The position numbers and the translations under genes were made by a program. From contig NZ_JAOCCU010000020.1 of NCBI RefSeq assembly GCF_029840635.1, positions 1 to 64,000 on the forward strand: a DNA stretch of 64,000 nt, written 5' to 3'. The notes under the pieces are model-generated. The model saw only the letters and a program-made list of their open reading frames with translations. It was not told where the DNA came from and searched no databases. Positions within the stretch are counted from its first letter, which is position 1. Each line of letters begins with the position of its first letter. The stretch comes from Mitsuaria sp. GD03876. Lineage in GTDB: Bacteria; Pseudomonadota; Gammaproteobacteria; Burkholderiales; Burkholderiaceae_C. This document shows positions 25,281 to 38,343 of this stretch, piece by piece.

Positions 25281-25769
25281 TCAGGGCGAAGGCGGCGGGC
25301 GATAGAACATCGTCGTCGGCGTCTTGCCGCCCTGGGCGCTGGCCCAGCGGAAATGCGGGTACGCCGCCTGGTTGTCGACGACGACCATTTCGTCGTCGTT
25401 GACCCGGCGCACCACCAGGTAGACATGGTCCTCGCCGTGATGCGGCGACTCACCGCAGGTGCTGCCGATGTCGCCGGCGCGCTGGCCGCCGGGCGGCACC
25501 TCGATCCAGCCGCGCGCGAGCAGCGCCGCCGGCACGTCGATCGCCCAGAACAGCTCCGGCAGGTCGAAACCGGCGCCCTGCATCAGCAGCGACAGCGTGA
25601 TCGCGCAGCCGTCGGCCGGCGCGGCCTCGCCGTCGCGGGTGAGCAGCCGGCGCGCGGCGAGCGCCTGGGCGGCGCGGAGTTGATCGGCGTCGAGCGCGTT
25701 CGCCAGCAGCGACGCGATCCGTTGGTGGTCCGAGCGATCGCCGGGACGGGAAAAGACTCTGAGGGACAT
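25281..25769 (-). CDS. Papain-like fold protein, possible cell-wall hydrolase
   Basis: A 162-residue protein I could not place in a named family. It has an ordered Cys-His-Asn set in the arrangement of papain-like enzymes: Cys55 in ADGCAITLSLLMQGAGFD at the start of a helix, His115 in GEDHVYLVVRRVN on a strand, and Asn133 in VVVDNQAAYPHF. ARGWIEVPPGGQRAGDIG before the His resembles the loop before the catalytic His in NlpC/P60 and CHAP amidases. There is no signal peptide, so it is either cytoplasmic or an effector/endolysin-like protein exported another way. No cognate immunity or secretion gene is adjacent. Catalysis is inference. Confidence 0.55.
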   Translation of the reverse strand: MSLRVFSRPGDRSDHQRIASLLANALDADQLRAAQALAARRLLTRDGEAAPADGCAITLSLLMQGAGFDLPELFWAIDVPAALLARGWIEVPPGGQRAGDIGSTCGESPHHGEDHVYLVVRRVNDDEMVVVDNQAAYPHFRWASAQGGKTPTTMFYRPPPSP

Positions 25770-25866
25770 GTCGACCTCGGGCTGACTTGAAGGTGGGATC
25801 GCGCCCGATCGCCTCGGCAGGAGACGGTGGGCGCGCGCCTCAGTGAAGCCAGTCGATCGACGCGCC

Positions 25867-27513
25867 TCAGTTCGACTGGTCGGCGGTCGACGCCTCGGCG
25901 GACGGGGTCGCCTCGGGGGTGGATTTGACGGGCTTGGCCGCCTTGACGGGTTTGGCCGCCTTGACGGCCTTCGCCTGCGGGACGGCCCCGACCGCCTTGG
26001 CCGCCTTCTCCAGCGCCTGCTTCTGGCGCGGCCGCAGCCAGCCCAGCGAGAACCCCGCGCGCGCCGCCGCCGGGACGTCGCCGCTGGCCATCGCCATCGC
26101 CAGCGCCTCGCGGGCTTCGGACAGGCCGACCTCCAGGTCGTTCAGCGCGCCCAGCTTCTGCGCCGCCTCGTGGATGCGGCCGAGCAGCTTGCCGCGGGCC
26201 TCGAGTTCCTTCTTCGACAGCCGCCGGCCGTCGGCGCCGCCGGGCACCGCGAAGGCCAGTTCCATCGCCAGCCGCAGCCGGCGCAAGCGCCGGCGCAGGT
26301 GATGGCGCCCTTCGCTATCGAGGCGCTCGAAGCGCTTGATCTGCTTGTCCGCGGCGGCATGCCAGTGGGCGATGCGCCGATGGATGGCCGCGAGGTCCTG
26401 CTCGTCCTCGGGCGCGTGTTCCGCGGCCGGCCGGGCGAGCCAGCCGATGAGCGCGAGCATCCAGCCCTGGACCTCGCGCGTGAGCAGCAGCCCGGCGACA
26501 TCGATGGGCGACGGCGGCGCGTCGACCGCCGCAGCGGACGGACGCTCGGCGCGCCAGGCGGCGAGCATGGCCACGCGCCAGGAGGCCTCGGCCTGCGCGT
26601 CGGCATCGCGCGCCGGCGCGAGCCGCCGGGACAGCTGGCCGGCGCCCTCGGCCAGCGCGTGCAGGGCGACGTCGTCGTCCTCGGCCAGCAGGCGCAGGCC
26701 GGACCGCAGCCGACGCAGACCGACGCGCAGCTGATGCAGGTGCTCGGGCCGGTGCCGTCCGCTGGCGATCTGCGAGGCATTGCCGATGACCGGCTCCAGG
26801 CATTCGCGCAGCAGCACGTGCAGCGCGTCGTCGCGGGTCATGTCGCCGGTCCAGTGGATGCCGTGCGACTCGGCGACCGGCGCGCAGTCGAGGTTGCGCG
26901 CGAGCAGGTCGCCGCGCAGCGCCTTCGTGCGCAGCTCCAGCGACAGGCCGAAGCGCTCGACGGCCCATTGCCGCGCGACCTCGAGCACCGCGCGCGCCTG
27001 GCCGCTCTTGAGCTCGATCTCGAGTTCCGCGACCGGCGTCGAGCGCAGCGACTCGCCCTCGCCGGCGAGCAGCGCGCCGTGGTCGAGCGCCAGTTCGACC
27101 AGGCCGTGACGCGTGCGCAGCGGCCGGGTGAGGCGGGTGATGTCGGTGCGGAACAGCGCCTGCAGCGCATCCGCGGGCAGCGTGGCGAGCAGCTGCTGCA
27201 GCGCCTGCCCGGCGGGATGGTCCGCGTGCCGGGCGACATCGAGCGTCGGGGTGTCGGCGCCGAGCGGGACGTTGTGCTCCAGGCGGGTCATGCCGTCGGG
27301 CGCGGCGCCCTTGAGCGTCTGCACCCAGACCTCGCCTTCACGGCGAAGCCGCAGCGCGAAGCCGGCGCGCGCGAGGTCGCGCTCGGCGGTGTCGAAGTAG
27401 GCGGCCTGCAGGCGTTCCTCGGCGGCGGGGGACTTGGCCGTGCCCTCGACCCAGCGGCGCACCGCCGACCATTGCGATTCGGGGATCTGGAAGCGGAGCT
27501 CGATTTCGTTCAT
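25867..27513 (-). CDS. CYTH-CHAD domain protein (triphosphate tunnel type)
   Basis: A 548-residue protein. The N-terminal CYTH domain begins MNEIELRFQIP; the usual tunnel motif ExExK appears as E3-x-E5-x-R7. Other CYTH blocks are AAYFDTAERDLARAGFALRL and VWVQTLKG. The CHAD domain (about 215-500) carries the expected conserved histidines (HQLRVGLRRLRSGLRLL; HHLRRRLRRLRLAMELAF). CYTH domains hydrolyse inorganic triphosphate or bind triphosphates, and CHAD binds polyphosphate. The C-terminus has a lysine/alanine repeat (KAVKAAKPVKAAKPVK). The start at 27513 is preferred over the ATG 15 bp upstream because the family begins at this motif. It stands alone. Confidence 0.9.
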   Translation of the reverse strand: MNEIELRFQIPESQWSAVRRWVEGTAKSPAAEERLQAAYFDTAERDLARAGFALRLRREGEVWVQTLKGAAPDGMTRLEHNVPLGADTPTLDVARHADHPAGQALQQLLATLPADALQALFRTDITRLTRPLRTRHGLVELALDHGALLAGEGESLRSTPVAELEIELKSGQARAVLEVARQWAVERFGLSLELRTKALRGDLLARNLDCAPVAESHGIHWTGDMTRDDALHVLLRECLEPVIGNASQIASGRHRPEHLHQLRVGLRRLRSGLRLLAEDDDVALHALAEGAGQLSRRLAPARDADAQAEASWRVAMLAAWRAERPSAAAVDAPPSPIDVAGLLLTREVQGWMLALIGWLARPAAEHAPEDEQDLAAIHRRIAHWHAAADKQIKRFERLDSEGRHHLRRRLRRLRLAMELAFAVPGGADGRRLSKKELEARGKLLGRIHEAAQKLGALNDLEVGLSEAREALAMAMASGDVPAAARAGFSLGWLRPRQKQALEKAAKAVGAVPQAKAVKAAKPVKAAKPVKSTPEATPSAEASTADQSN

Positions 27514-27725
27514 GGGGCAGTGTCGCATGTGAGGTTCAACAGCAAGTAGGGAGCCGCCAGCAGGTCGCGGTGAACACGGACCGAAACCTTACTTGTCGAT
27601 GGTCTCCAGATTGCGACGAAGCACGCAAGCCCTGCTTGACCGACGGCAGGGTTGACGAGGCGCAAGGCGCGCAGGGAACCGAATCGGAAACATGACCGCC
27701 CTCCCATTTCCGAGGGCCTCCCGTC

Positions 27726-28370
27726 ATGGGCATTTCCACGCTGGAGAGCGAGCCAGACCCCGAAGTCCGGTCCGCCGAAATCACCGAGATTCCTGTTGTC
27801 GATCATCTGGATGCTGTCGCCTCGATCCATCGGCGTCGACGCGTCGTGCGTAACGGTCAGCCGTGGGACATGAGCCACCTCGAACCGTTCGCCTTTCGCG
27901 TTGACCCGGGGCTGGGTTTCGACGTCGTCGTGGTCGTCTACTTTTCGAGCCACTGTTTCACGCGCTCTCTCAATTGGGACGGCAGGTCCCCGTCGTCGAT
28001 TCCGTCCAGCGAGCTCTTCTTCGACGGGCAAGACACCCGCGTGCTTTGCGAGCAGCGCCATGCACTGTCGCTGAGTCATCTCCCTCGCTTGATTCGGGAT
28101 CTACCGCGACGCGTGATCCGGTTCGCTCGCGACCTCCCTCAGAACTTCATCACCGTCGAACCCGTCGACGGAGAAGGCGGGGCGGCGCCTCGTCACTACG
28201 TGGTGTTCTTCGACATCAGCCGCGATCCGAAGCGCAAGCGACGCCTGCTGTTGAAGGTCCAATCGGCCTATCTCAAGGAATCGCTCGAGCCGCGCCTGAT
28301 CAAGGGACGCAGGATCAGCCTCTCGACGCTGCTGAAAGCCGTTTGCATGCGACAACGGCTGAACAGTTGA
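27726..28370 (+). CDS. Protein of unknown function, atypical base composition
   Basis: A 214-residue protein with no signal or membrane segment. Readable blocks are VVRNGQPWDMSHLEPFAFRV, VVVVYFSSHCFTRSLNW, a Cys/Arg/His patch RVLCEQRHALSLSHLPRLIR, and HYVVFFDISRDPKRKRRLLL ending KVQSAYLKESL. The periodic strands and the clustered Cys and His make an invented frame unlikely, and it vaguely recalls small proteins labelled 'stationary phase growth adaptation', which I cannot confirm. Codons use A/T in third position far more than in flanking genes, hinting at horizontal origin. It is divergent from the CYTH-CHAD gene. A strong palindromic terminator lies 25 bp after the stop. Confidence 0.6.
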   Translation: MGISTLESEPDPEVRSAEITEIPVVDHLDAVASIHRRRRVVRNGQPWDMSHLEPFAFRVDPGLGFDVVVVVYFSSHCFTRSLNWDGRSPSSIPSSELFFDGQDTRVLCEQRHALSLSHLPRLIRDLPRRVIRFARDLPQNFITVEPVDGEGGAAPRHYVVFFDISRDPKRKRRLLLKVQSAYLKESLEPRLIKGRRISLSTLLKAVCMRQRLNS

Positions 28371-28389
28371 GACGCGCGGTCACCTCAGA

Positions 28390-28419
28390 AAAACTGACGG
28401 CCACCCGAGGGTGGCCGTC
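28390..28419 (-). terminator. Intrinsic terminator of the GMC/PhoD operon (possibly two-way)
   Basis: GACGGCCACCC (28396-28406) and GGGTGGCCGTC (28409-28419) form a perfect 11-bp stem. Read on the minus strand it is followed by AGTTTTTCTG, so it is a proper Rho-independent terminator for the operon ending at 28550, about 130 bp upstream. It also sits 25 bp after the plus-strand unknown gene and may stop that transcript too. Confidence 0.75.
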
Positions 28420-28549
28420 GCACGCAAAGCTCTCTATCGCGTTGCCGCGAACTCCCATTCCAGCTGGGACCCGATCACTCGGGCGGCGCTACCTCTTTCA
28501 CTTTGCAGAAGGGTAGGTCTTGGAGCGCGGAGTCTAGGCGCGCGTCCGT

Positions 28550-30417
28550 TCAACCGTCAAGATTGGCCGGCGACAACAACGCGTCCGGCGCATCGGCGGT
28601 TCGACCGGCCCGATCGAACCACAGCGCCACCTCGCCGCCCCGCGCACGCAGCACCGCGAAGCCGTCGCCCGGATGGTCCGTCCAGGCGCTGACGACGCAT
28701 CGCAGCCGCCGTCCGTCCGGGCCGTCGAACTCGAACGCGTCCGGCGCGGCCAGCTCCTCCACCGCCGTGATCGCGAACGGGAACGGCGCGTACAGCGCCG
28801 AGCTGTGCACCGAGTGAATCCGCACCGGCGCCCGGTGCTCGCCGCCATCGCCGTCGCCGTCGCCGTCGACCGCGCTGATCTCCGCGCTCACCCAGCCCGA
28901 GCGATGCTCGTCGCCCGACAGGAACACCAGGCCCGACGCGCGCTGCCGCCACACCGCGCCCAGCAGTTCATGCAGGCTGTGCGGGTAACCGTCCCAGGCG
29001 TCCGAGCGCAGGCAACTCGCCGCGTGCTCGACGGTCGTGCGACGGCGCGGCAGCGGCAGCGATCCGCTCAGCACGAACCGCGGCCGGCCCGCCTCGCGCG
29101 CCAGCCACGCGTCGAAGGCGTCGCGCTGCGCCACCGACCACAGCCGCGCCGTCGACCAGTTGGCCACGCGGCGCGCCTCGCGCTCGCAGCGCGCGTCGGC
29201 GATGAAGAACGAAGCGCCGCGCCAGGTGAACTCGTGCCACAGCAGTCCCGGTCCGCCGATCCGCGCGCCCGCTTCCCAGCGGTGATCCCAGGCCGCCTGC
29301 CGCGCGACCTCGAACCAGGGGCCGTTGCCGTCGTGGCTCGCGCCCGGGCTCGGTTCCCAGTTGTCGACGATCTCGTGATCGTCCACGCCATGCACCACGC
29401 GGGCGACCGTCGGCGGCAGCAGCCGTGCCGGCCCGGCCTTGAACTCGCCGTAGCCGCGCGCGTAGCGCTCGAGGCCGCTGCGCGAATCGGCCAGGCCGCC
29501 GCTGGCGTCCGCGTAGATCTGGTCGCCGGCGAACAGCACCAGCGAACACGCCCGCCCGCGCGCCGTCGAGCGCGTGAAGCGATGCAGCCGCGCCAGCGAC
29601 GCCAGGCCCGGCCCCGCCTGCGAGGCGTCGCGCTCCCAGCCCGGGCTGGTGTCGAGCATGCCCGGCGGGTACTGGCACGCGGCGAGCGCGAAGCACACGT
29701 CCGCCTCGCCCGCGGAGGCGGCCACCGCCTCGGCCTCGCCCGGCGAAGGCACGAAGCCATGCGCCCAGCGCGATGCCGGCAGGTCCAGCAGCTCCTCGAG
29801 CGCCCCCTCGACCTGCGCGTGCAGTTCCTCCTCGCCGAGCTCGTGCATCACGCCGCGATGCTCGCCCTCCATCGCCAGCGCGCGAGGCTCCAGGTACAGC
29901 GCCAGCAGCAGCAGGCCATGCATCGCGACGTCGGATTCCGGATCGGCATCGGCATCGGCGTCGGCATCGGCATCGGCATCGGCGTCGGCATCGGCATCGG
30001 CATCGGCATCGGCATCGGCATCGGCATCGGCATCGGCATCACCGTACTCGCGTTCTTGCTCGTTGCCTTCGCGGGGATGGTGACGAAGGTCGCCGCCGCC
30101 GGGTTCTCCTCCCTCGCGCGTCGCGGGCGGCGGAAACGCCTCCACCGCCTGCGAGACGCGCCACGGCGCGCCCGGCTGCCCGATCCCCGGCGGCACGAAG
30201 GCCTCGAGGCGCCAGGGCATCGACAGGCGCTCGTAGTCCCATCCGCCGCGCCACCGCATCGGCACCCACACCAGCCAGTGGGGCCAGCCGAGCTCCGGCC
30301 GCAGCGCCGACAGCAGCGGCACGCGGCCGTGCTCCGGCGCCGCGTGCTCGACGCGATGCCCCGGCGCTTCCGCGCTGACCAGCAACGCGTCCGGCGCGAG
30401 CCGTCGGATCCGCGCGT

Positions 30418-30421
<4 letters not shown>
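28550..30421 (-). CDS. PhoD-like metallophosphatase with Asp-Ala repeat
   Basis: A 623-residue protein. The phosphatase core shows PhoD/alkaline-phosphatase-D motifs: LVLFAGDQIYADASGG, VVHGVDDHEIVDNWEPSPG with the DDHEIxDNW signature, and LVFLSGDEHRSGWVSAEI. These supply the Asp, His and Asn metal ligands. The N-terminal third is unrelated and includes a (DA)16 dipeptide run near 127-160 and an acidic glycine/aspartate patch near the end (DGDGDGDGG). No signal peptide is seen, unlike classical secreted PhoD. The start overlaps the stop of the upstream GMC-fusion gene (ATGA), so the two proteins are made together. The substrate is unknown; a phosphoester product of the fusion enzyme's pathway is a guess. 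Confidence 0.82.
29942..30040. repeat. Hexanucleotide microsatellite (GGCATC)n
   Basis: About 16.5 tandem copies of a 6-bp unit lie inside the PhoD-like gene and encode (Asp-Ala)16-Asp on the minus strand. Two units read GGCGTC (a synonymous Asp codon). The rest are identical at the DNA level, which suggests recent slippage expansion rather than selection on the protein alone. Copy-number change keeps the reading frame. Confidence 0.95.
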
Positions 30422-34632
<4,211 letters not shown>

Positions 34633-36403
34633 CGACAACCTCCCTGCGGTATTCGGCCAGCGCGGCCTGCATCGCGTTGATGAGCAGCTCCTCGGTGACG
34701 GGCTTGTGCAGCAACGTCAGCCCGGCCTCGTGCGCCTCGCGCAGCCGCTCGGGCGCGGTGTCGCCGCTGACGATCAGCGCCGGCAGGCCCGGGAACGCGC
34801 TGCGCAGCGAGCGCACGGCGCTGATGCCGTCCTCGCCGCCGCGCAGGCGGAAATCGGTCAGCAGCAGATCGGGCTGCTGACCCATGCTCTTGAGCAGGCC
34901 CTCGCGCGTGCTGCCGGCCAGCAGCACCTGGCAGCCATGCGCGCTCAGCAGCGCCTGCATCGCGACGCGGACCGGCTCCTCGTCGTCGATCACCAGCACC
35001 CGCATCGGCGGCAGCGCCGGCCCGCGTCCCGGCGTCGCGTCGGGACGCACCAGTGCGATGTCCGCCGCGGTCACGTGCAGCATGAAGCTCGAGCCATGGC
35101 CCGGCGCCGAGCGCAGCCCCAAGTGCAGGTCCAGCAGGTCCACCAGGCGCGTCACGATCGACAGCCCCAGGCCCAGGCCCTTGGCGCGGTCCCGCTCCGG
35201 ATTCCCGACCTGGTAGAACTCCTCGAAGATCCGCTGCTGCTCGTGCTCCGGGATGCCCATGCCGGTGTCGCGCACCGACAGGCGCCAGACTTCCTCGTCC
35301 TGGCCGCGGTGGACCTCGATCGCGACCTCGCCGCGCATCGTGTACTTCAGCGCGTTGTCGATCAGGTTGCGGACCACGCGCTCCAGCAGCACCGGGTCGC
35401 TCTCGACGCAGGCCTCGGGCGGGCAGTCCAGCCGCAGCAGCAGGTGCTTGCGCATCGCCGCGGGCTGAAACTCCCGCTGCAGCCGCGCCAGCCAGGGCTG
35501 CAGCGCGAAGACCTGGTTGTTCACCGGCACGACGTTGGCGTCCAGCTTGGAGATGTCCAGCAGCGCGTCCATCTGCGACGACAGCGACTGCAGCGCCAGG
35601 TTCATCTGCGTGACGATGACGCGGCCCTCGTCGTCCATCGGCCGCTTGTCCAGCGCCGCGCCGAACAGCGACAGCGTGTGCATCGGCTGGCGCAGGTCGT
35701 GACTGGCGGACGCGAGGAAACGCGTCTTGGCCGCCATCGCCGATTCCGCCTGCGACAGCGCCTGGCGCAGTTGCTGGTTGCTCTTGACCTGCTGCAGCCG
35801 GATCAGCACCGACTCGGCGAAGACGCGGTAGGTGTCGCGCGCCAGGCCCATCAGGATCAGGCCGAAGAAGACGATCAGCGCCGACAGCACCCAGTCCAGC
35901 CAGCGGTGCTCGCCGCCCTGGTGGAACAGGCCCCAGGCCAGCGCGTTGGCGAGCGTCACCGGCCACAGGAAGACCTGCAGCACGGTGCGGTGCCCGGCGG
36001 TCGTCGCGACCGCGCCGGCGCACAGCCCCAGCAGCACGATGGTCTGCACCATCCGCTGGAAATCGCTCAGGTGGGGCGCCGCGACCAGCGACGCGCTGAA
36101 GACCAGCCCGTTGACCAGGCTCAGCCCGACGGCCCAGCGCATGCGCTGCTCCAGGGGGCGTTCGTGCATCTCGGGCAGCCGGCCCAGCACAGCCCAGCGC
36201 AGCGCCAGCACCAGGTACACGACCGCCAGCCAGCCGTAGGCCCAGGCGGGCGACATCACGTTGGCCGCCATCACCGCCATCGCCAGCGCGGCGATGCTCA
36301 CCGGATACGGCACGCGCCGGCCCTGCTTGCCGATCAGGCGCAGCAGTTCGAGCTCGACGCTGGCCTGCTCGGGGCTGCGCTCACCCGCCATGACCGCCGC
36401 CAT

Positions 36404-36833
36404 GACCGGAGGAGGCAGCGCCTGGCCGCTGCCGCGAGGGGAGATGCATGGGTGTGTAAGGCTTGTTCTGGGGCGGCAATATAGCTTGCCGATCCTCACC
36501 GCCCAAGGACCGCGGCCTAGGCGCGCCTGCCCATTGCGACGGGCCTGTCGCCGTGGCCGGCGCAAAGCGCAAAACCGGGTCCGCGAGTGCTACCGAATCG
36601 CTAAAAAGCGAAGCCCGGATAAAACTATGCCGACCACCGCCGCCCCATCGGGCTTTGGTAGGTCGGCATAGCACTCCTCCCCTTGATCACGACGCTGAGG
36701 TCCAGGCAGCGCGCGATCGGTGCCCAGTATGCAAAGCGGTCGCGGGGTCTGATATCCCCCTCAAGTGGGAGAGATGCGAAGTTCATGGAACCGTTTCGAA
36801 GATGCTCATGCGATTCGCGCTTCCCGCATCGCT
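36404..36833. other. Intergenic region (430 bp) with nested inverted repeats
   Basis: No convincing gene. It holds a small perfect hairpin TCGCT-AAAA-AGCGA (36598-36611), interleaved stems between 36611 and 36671, and an imperfect inverted repeat TCCCCCTCAAGTGGGAGA near 36756-36773. The end next to the kinase gene should hold its promoter, but I see no clear -35/-10 pair. Confidence 0.6.
36625..36671 (-). terminator. Terminator of the PhnZ-like gene (large-loop stem)
   Basis: CTATGCCGACC (36625-36635) and GGTCGGCATAG (36661-36671) are perfect 11-bp complements around a 25-nt loop. On the minus strand the second arm runs directly into TTTTATCC, the pattern of an intrinsic terminator, about 160 bp after the PhnZ-like stop. 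Part of the loop can also pair with bases beyond the stem, which would give a pseudoknot or a competing fold. Confidence 0.55.
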
Positions 36834-37412
36834 TCAGGCGATGCGCAGCCGCTGCGGCGCATGGTCGTCGCGCAGCAGTTCCTCGAGCAGCGCGAGGTAG
36901 TACTCCAGCGGCGGCGTGCGCATGCCCGGCCGCTTGGCCAGGTCGTCCCAGCGGCGCAGCTGCAGCGCGGCGCTCGCGTGCGGGTGGGACATGAAGAGCA
37001 GCCGCTCCTCCGCGTTCATCGCCCCGCCCTGCAGGGCCAGGCTGTGCCGGGACGCGTCCGACAGCGCCGGCCCGTAGGCCGGGTCGGTGCTGACCAGGTA
37101 GCGCTTGGCCGCGACATGCAGCCGGATCGGCTCCAGCACGTCCGGCCCGAGCCCGCCGGCGCGCAGCAGCGGCAACGCGTGCAGCTCGTGCTGGTCGTCG
37201 CTCAGCGGGTCGGACGGGCTGCCGTCCATCAGCTGCCCGATGTCGTGCAGCAAGGCGGCGGCCACGAGGCTATGCTCCGCGTGCGCCCATTCGGCGAGTT
37301 GGGCGCATTGGAGCGCGTGCTCCAGCGCGGTGACGGGTTCCCGGCGCTCGTCGCCGTACTGCAGATGCCCGCGGCGTTGAAACACCGCCTCGATCTTGGC
37401 GATCAGGTCCAT
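36834..37412 (-). CDS. PhnZ-like HD-domain protein (di-iron oxygenase type)
   Basis: A 192-residue HD-domain protein of the type associated with phosphonate degradation (PhnZ and relatives). Candidate iron ligands in order are His32 (LEHALQCA), His56-Asp57 (LLHDIGQL), His75 or His78 (DDQHELHALPLL), His99 (IRLHVAAKRYL) and Asp156 or Asp157 (RRWDDLAK). Tyr19 and Glu22 in LQYGDERRE match the spacing of the Tyr-x-x-Glu pair that PhnZ uses around substrate, so an oxygenase rather than a phosphohydrolase is likely. No other phosphonate gene is nearby. AAGGAGTCGCC precedes the ATG. It is divergent from the cytochrome b561 operon. Confidence 0.78.
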   Translation of the reverse strand: MDLIAKIEAVFQRRGHLQYGDERREPVTALEHALQCAQLAEWAHAEHSLVAAALLHDIGQLMDGSPSDPLSDDQHELHALPLLRAGGLGPDVLEPIRLHVAAKRYLVSTDPAYGPALSDASRHSLALQGGAMNAEERLLFMSHPHASAALQLRRWDDLAKRPGMRTPPLEYYLALLEELLRDDHAPQRLRIA

Positions 37413-37628
37413 GGCGACTCCTTGACGTCGCTCCAGGGGTGGAGCGGTCGCAAGTCTCGACCGCGCCGATGACGGATCTATGAAGCGTCGCCGGGGTCTC
37501 GTTCAAATTGACTGAACAGTGGCCTCAGTTCGGATGAATCGACGGTGTACGGCGCACGCGGACACTTCGATCCATTCCGGACGCGCCGACGTCCCACCGC
37601 CCCAGGCCCTCCCAGGACGCGAGCCCCC

Positions 37629-38273
37629 ATGACCACGATCGACGACAGCCCTCACGACCCCGACAGCGCGCCGACGCAGCCGGCCGACACGACGCCGGCC
37701 GAGGTGCCCGAGCCCGCGCCGGCGCCGCTGCCGATGCCCGCGGTCCGCACGCGCTACGACGGCGTGGCGATGCTGTTCCACTGGGTCCTGGCCCTGGCGA
37801 TCATCGGCACCTTCTCGGTGGGCTGGTACATGGCCGACCTGCCGTTCTCGCTGACGCGGCTCAAGCTCTTCAACTGGCACAAGTGGGCCGGCGTGACCAT
37901 CCTGGCGCTGTCGGCGCTGCGGCTGCTGTGGCGCCTGACGCATCGCCCGCCGGCAGACCTGCCCATGCCCGCCTGGCAAAAGCTGGGCGCGCACGCGGTG
38001 CACGGGCTGCTGTATGCCGCCTTCTTCGCGGTGCCGCTCAGTGGCTGGGCCTACAGCTCGGCCGCGGGTTTCCCGATCGTGTGGTTCGGCGTGCTGGCGC
38101 TGCCCGACTTCGTCGGCAAGGACAAGGCGCTGGCCGAATCGCTGAAGCAGGTCCACCAGTTTTTCGCCTACGGGCTCGGCCTGCTGGTGCTTGCCCACCT
38201 TGGCGCCGTGGTCAAGCACGTCGCGCTCGACAAGGACGGCCTGTTGCGACGCATGCTCCCGGGCCGCGGCTGA
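37629..38273 (+). CDS. Cytochrome b561 family protein
   Basis: A 214-residue inner-membrane cytochrome b561 (YceJ-like). A proline-rich N-terminal tail of ~42 residues precedes four helices: VAMLFHWVLALAIIGTFSVG, WHKWAGVTILALSALRLLW, VHGLLYAAFFAVPLSGWAYS and VHQFFAYGLGLLVLAHLGAV. Histidines at equivalent positions (FHW, WHKW, VHG, VHQF, AHL) can ligate two hemes b. It probably passes electrons from the quinone pool to a periplasmic acceptor. Two YceI-family genes follow on the same strand, matching the yceJ-yceI pairing of E. coli, so it may act with these isoprenoid-binding proteins. The ATG at 37629 begins the cytoplasmic tail. Confidence 0.92.
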   Translation: MTTIDDSPHDPDSAPTQPADTTPAEVPEPAPAPLPMPAVRTRYDGVAMLFHWVLALAIIGTFSVGWYMADLPFSLTRLKLFNWHKWAGVTILALSALRLLWRLTHRPPADLPMPAWQKLGAHAVHGLLYAAFFAVPLSGWAYSSAAGFPIVWFGVLALPDFVGKDKALAESLKQVHQFFAYGLGLLVLAHLGAVVKHVALDKDGLLRRMLPGRG

Positions 38274-38343
38274 GCGGCGCGCCGCGCCGGCGACCTGGAC
38301 AACACCTGACCCCCGTCGATTCCCCGATTCCGCAGAGGACCCC

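Noticed and set aside
27510-28079. Minus-strand frame opposite the unknown gene at 27726-28370
   Set aside because: The plus-strand reading has better secondary-structure periodicity, conserved-looking motifs and a following terminator.
29942-30040. CRISPR-like short repeated sequence
   Set aside because: Units are 6 bp in direct tandem with no spacers; it is a coding microsatellite.
36463-36900. Short plus-strand frames in the gap near 36.4-36.8 kb
   Set aside because: No ribosome-binding site or family features; they run through the hairpins and into the PhnZ-like gene on the other strand.
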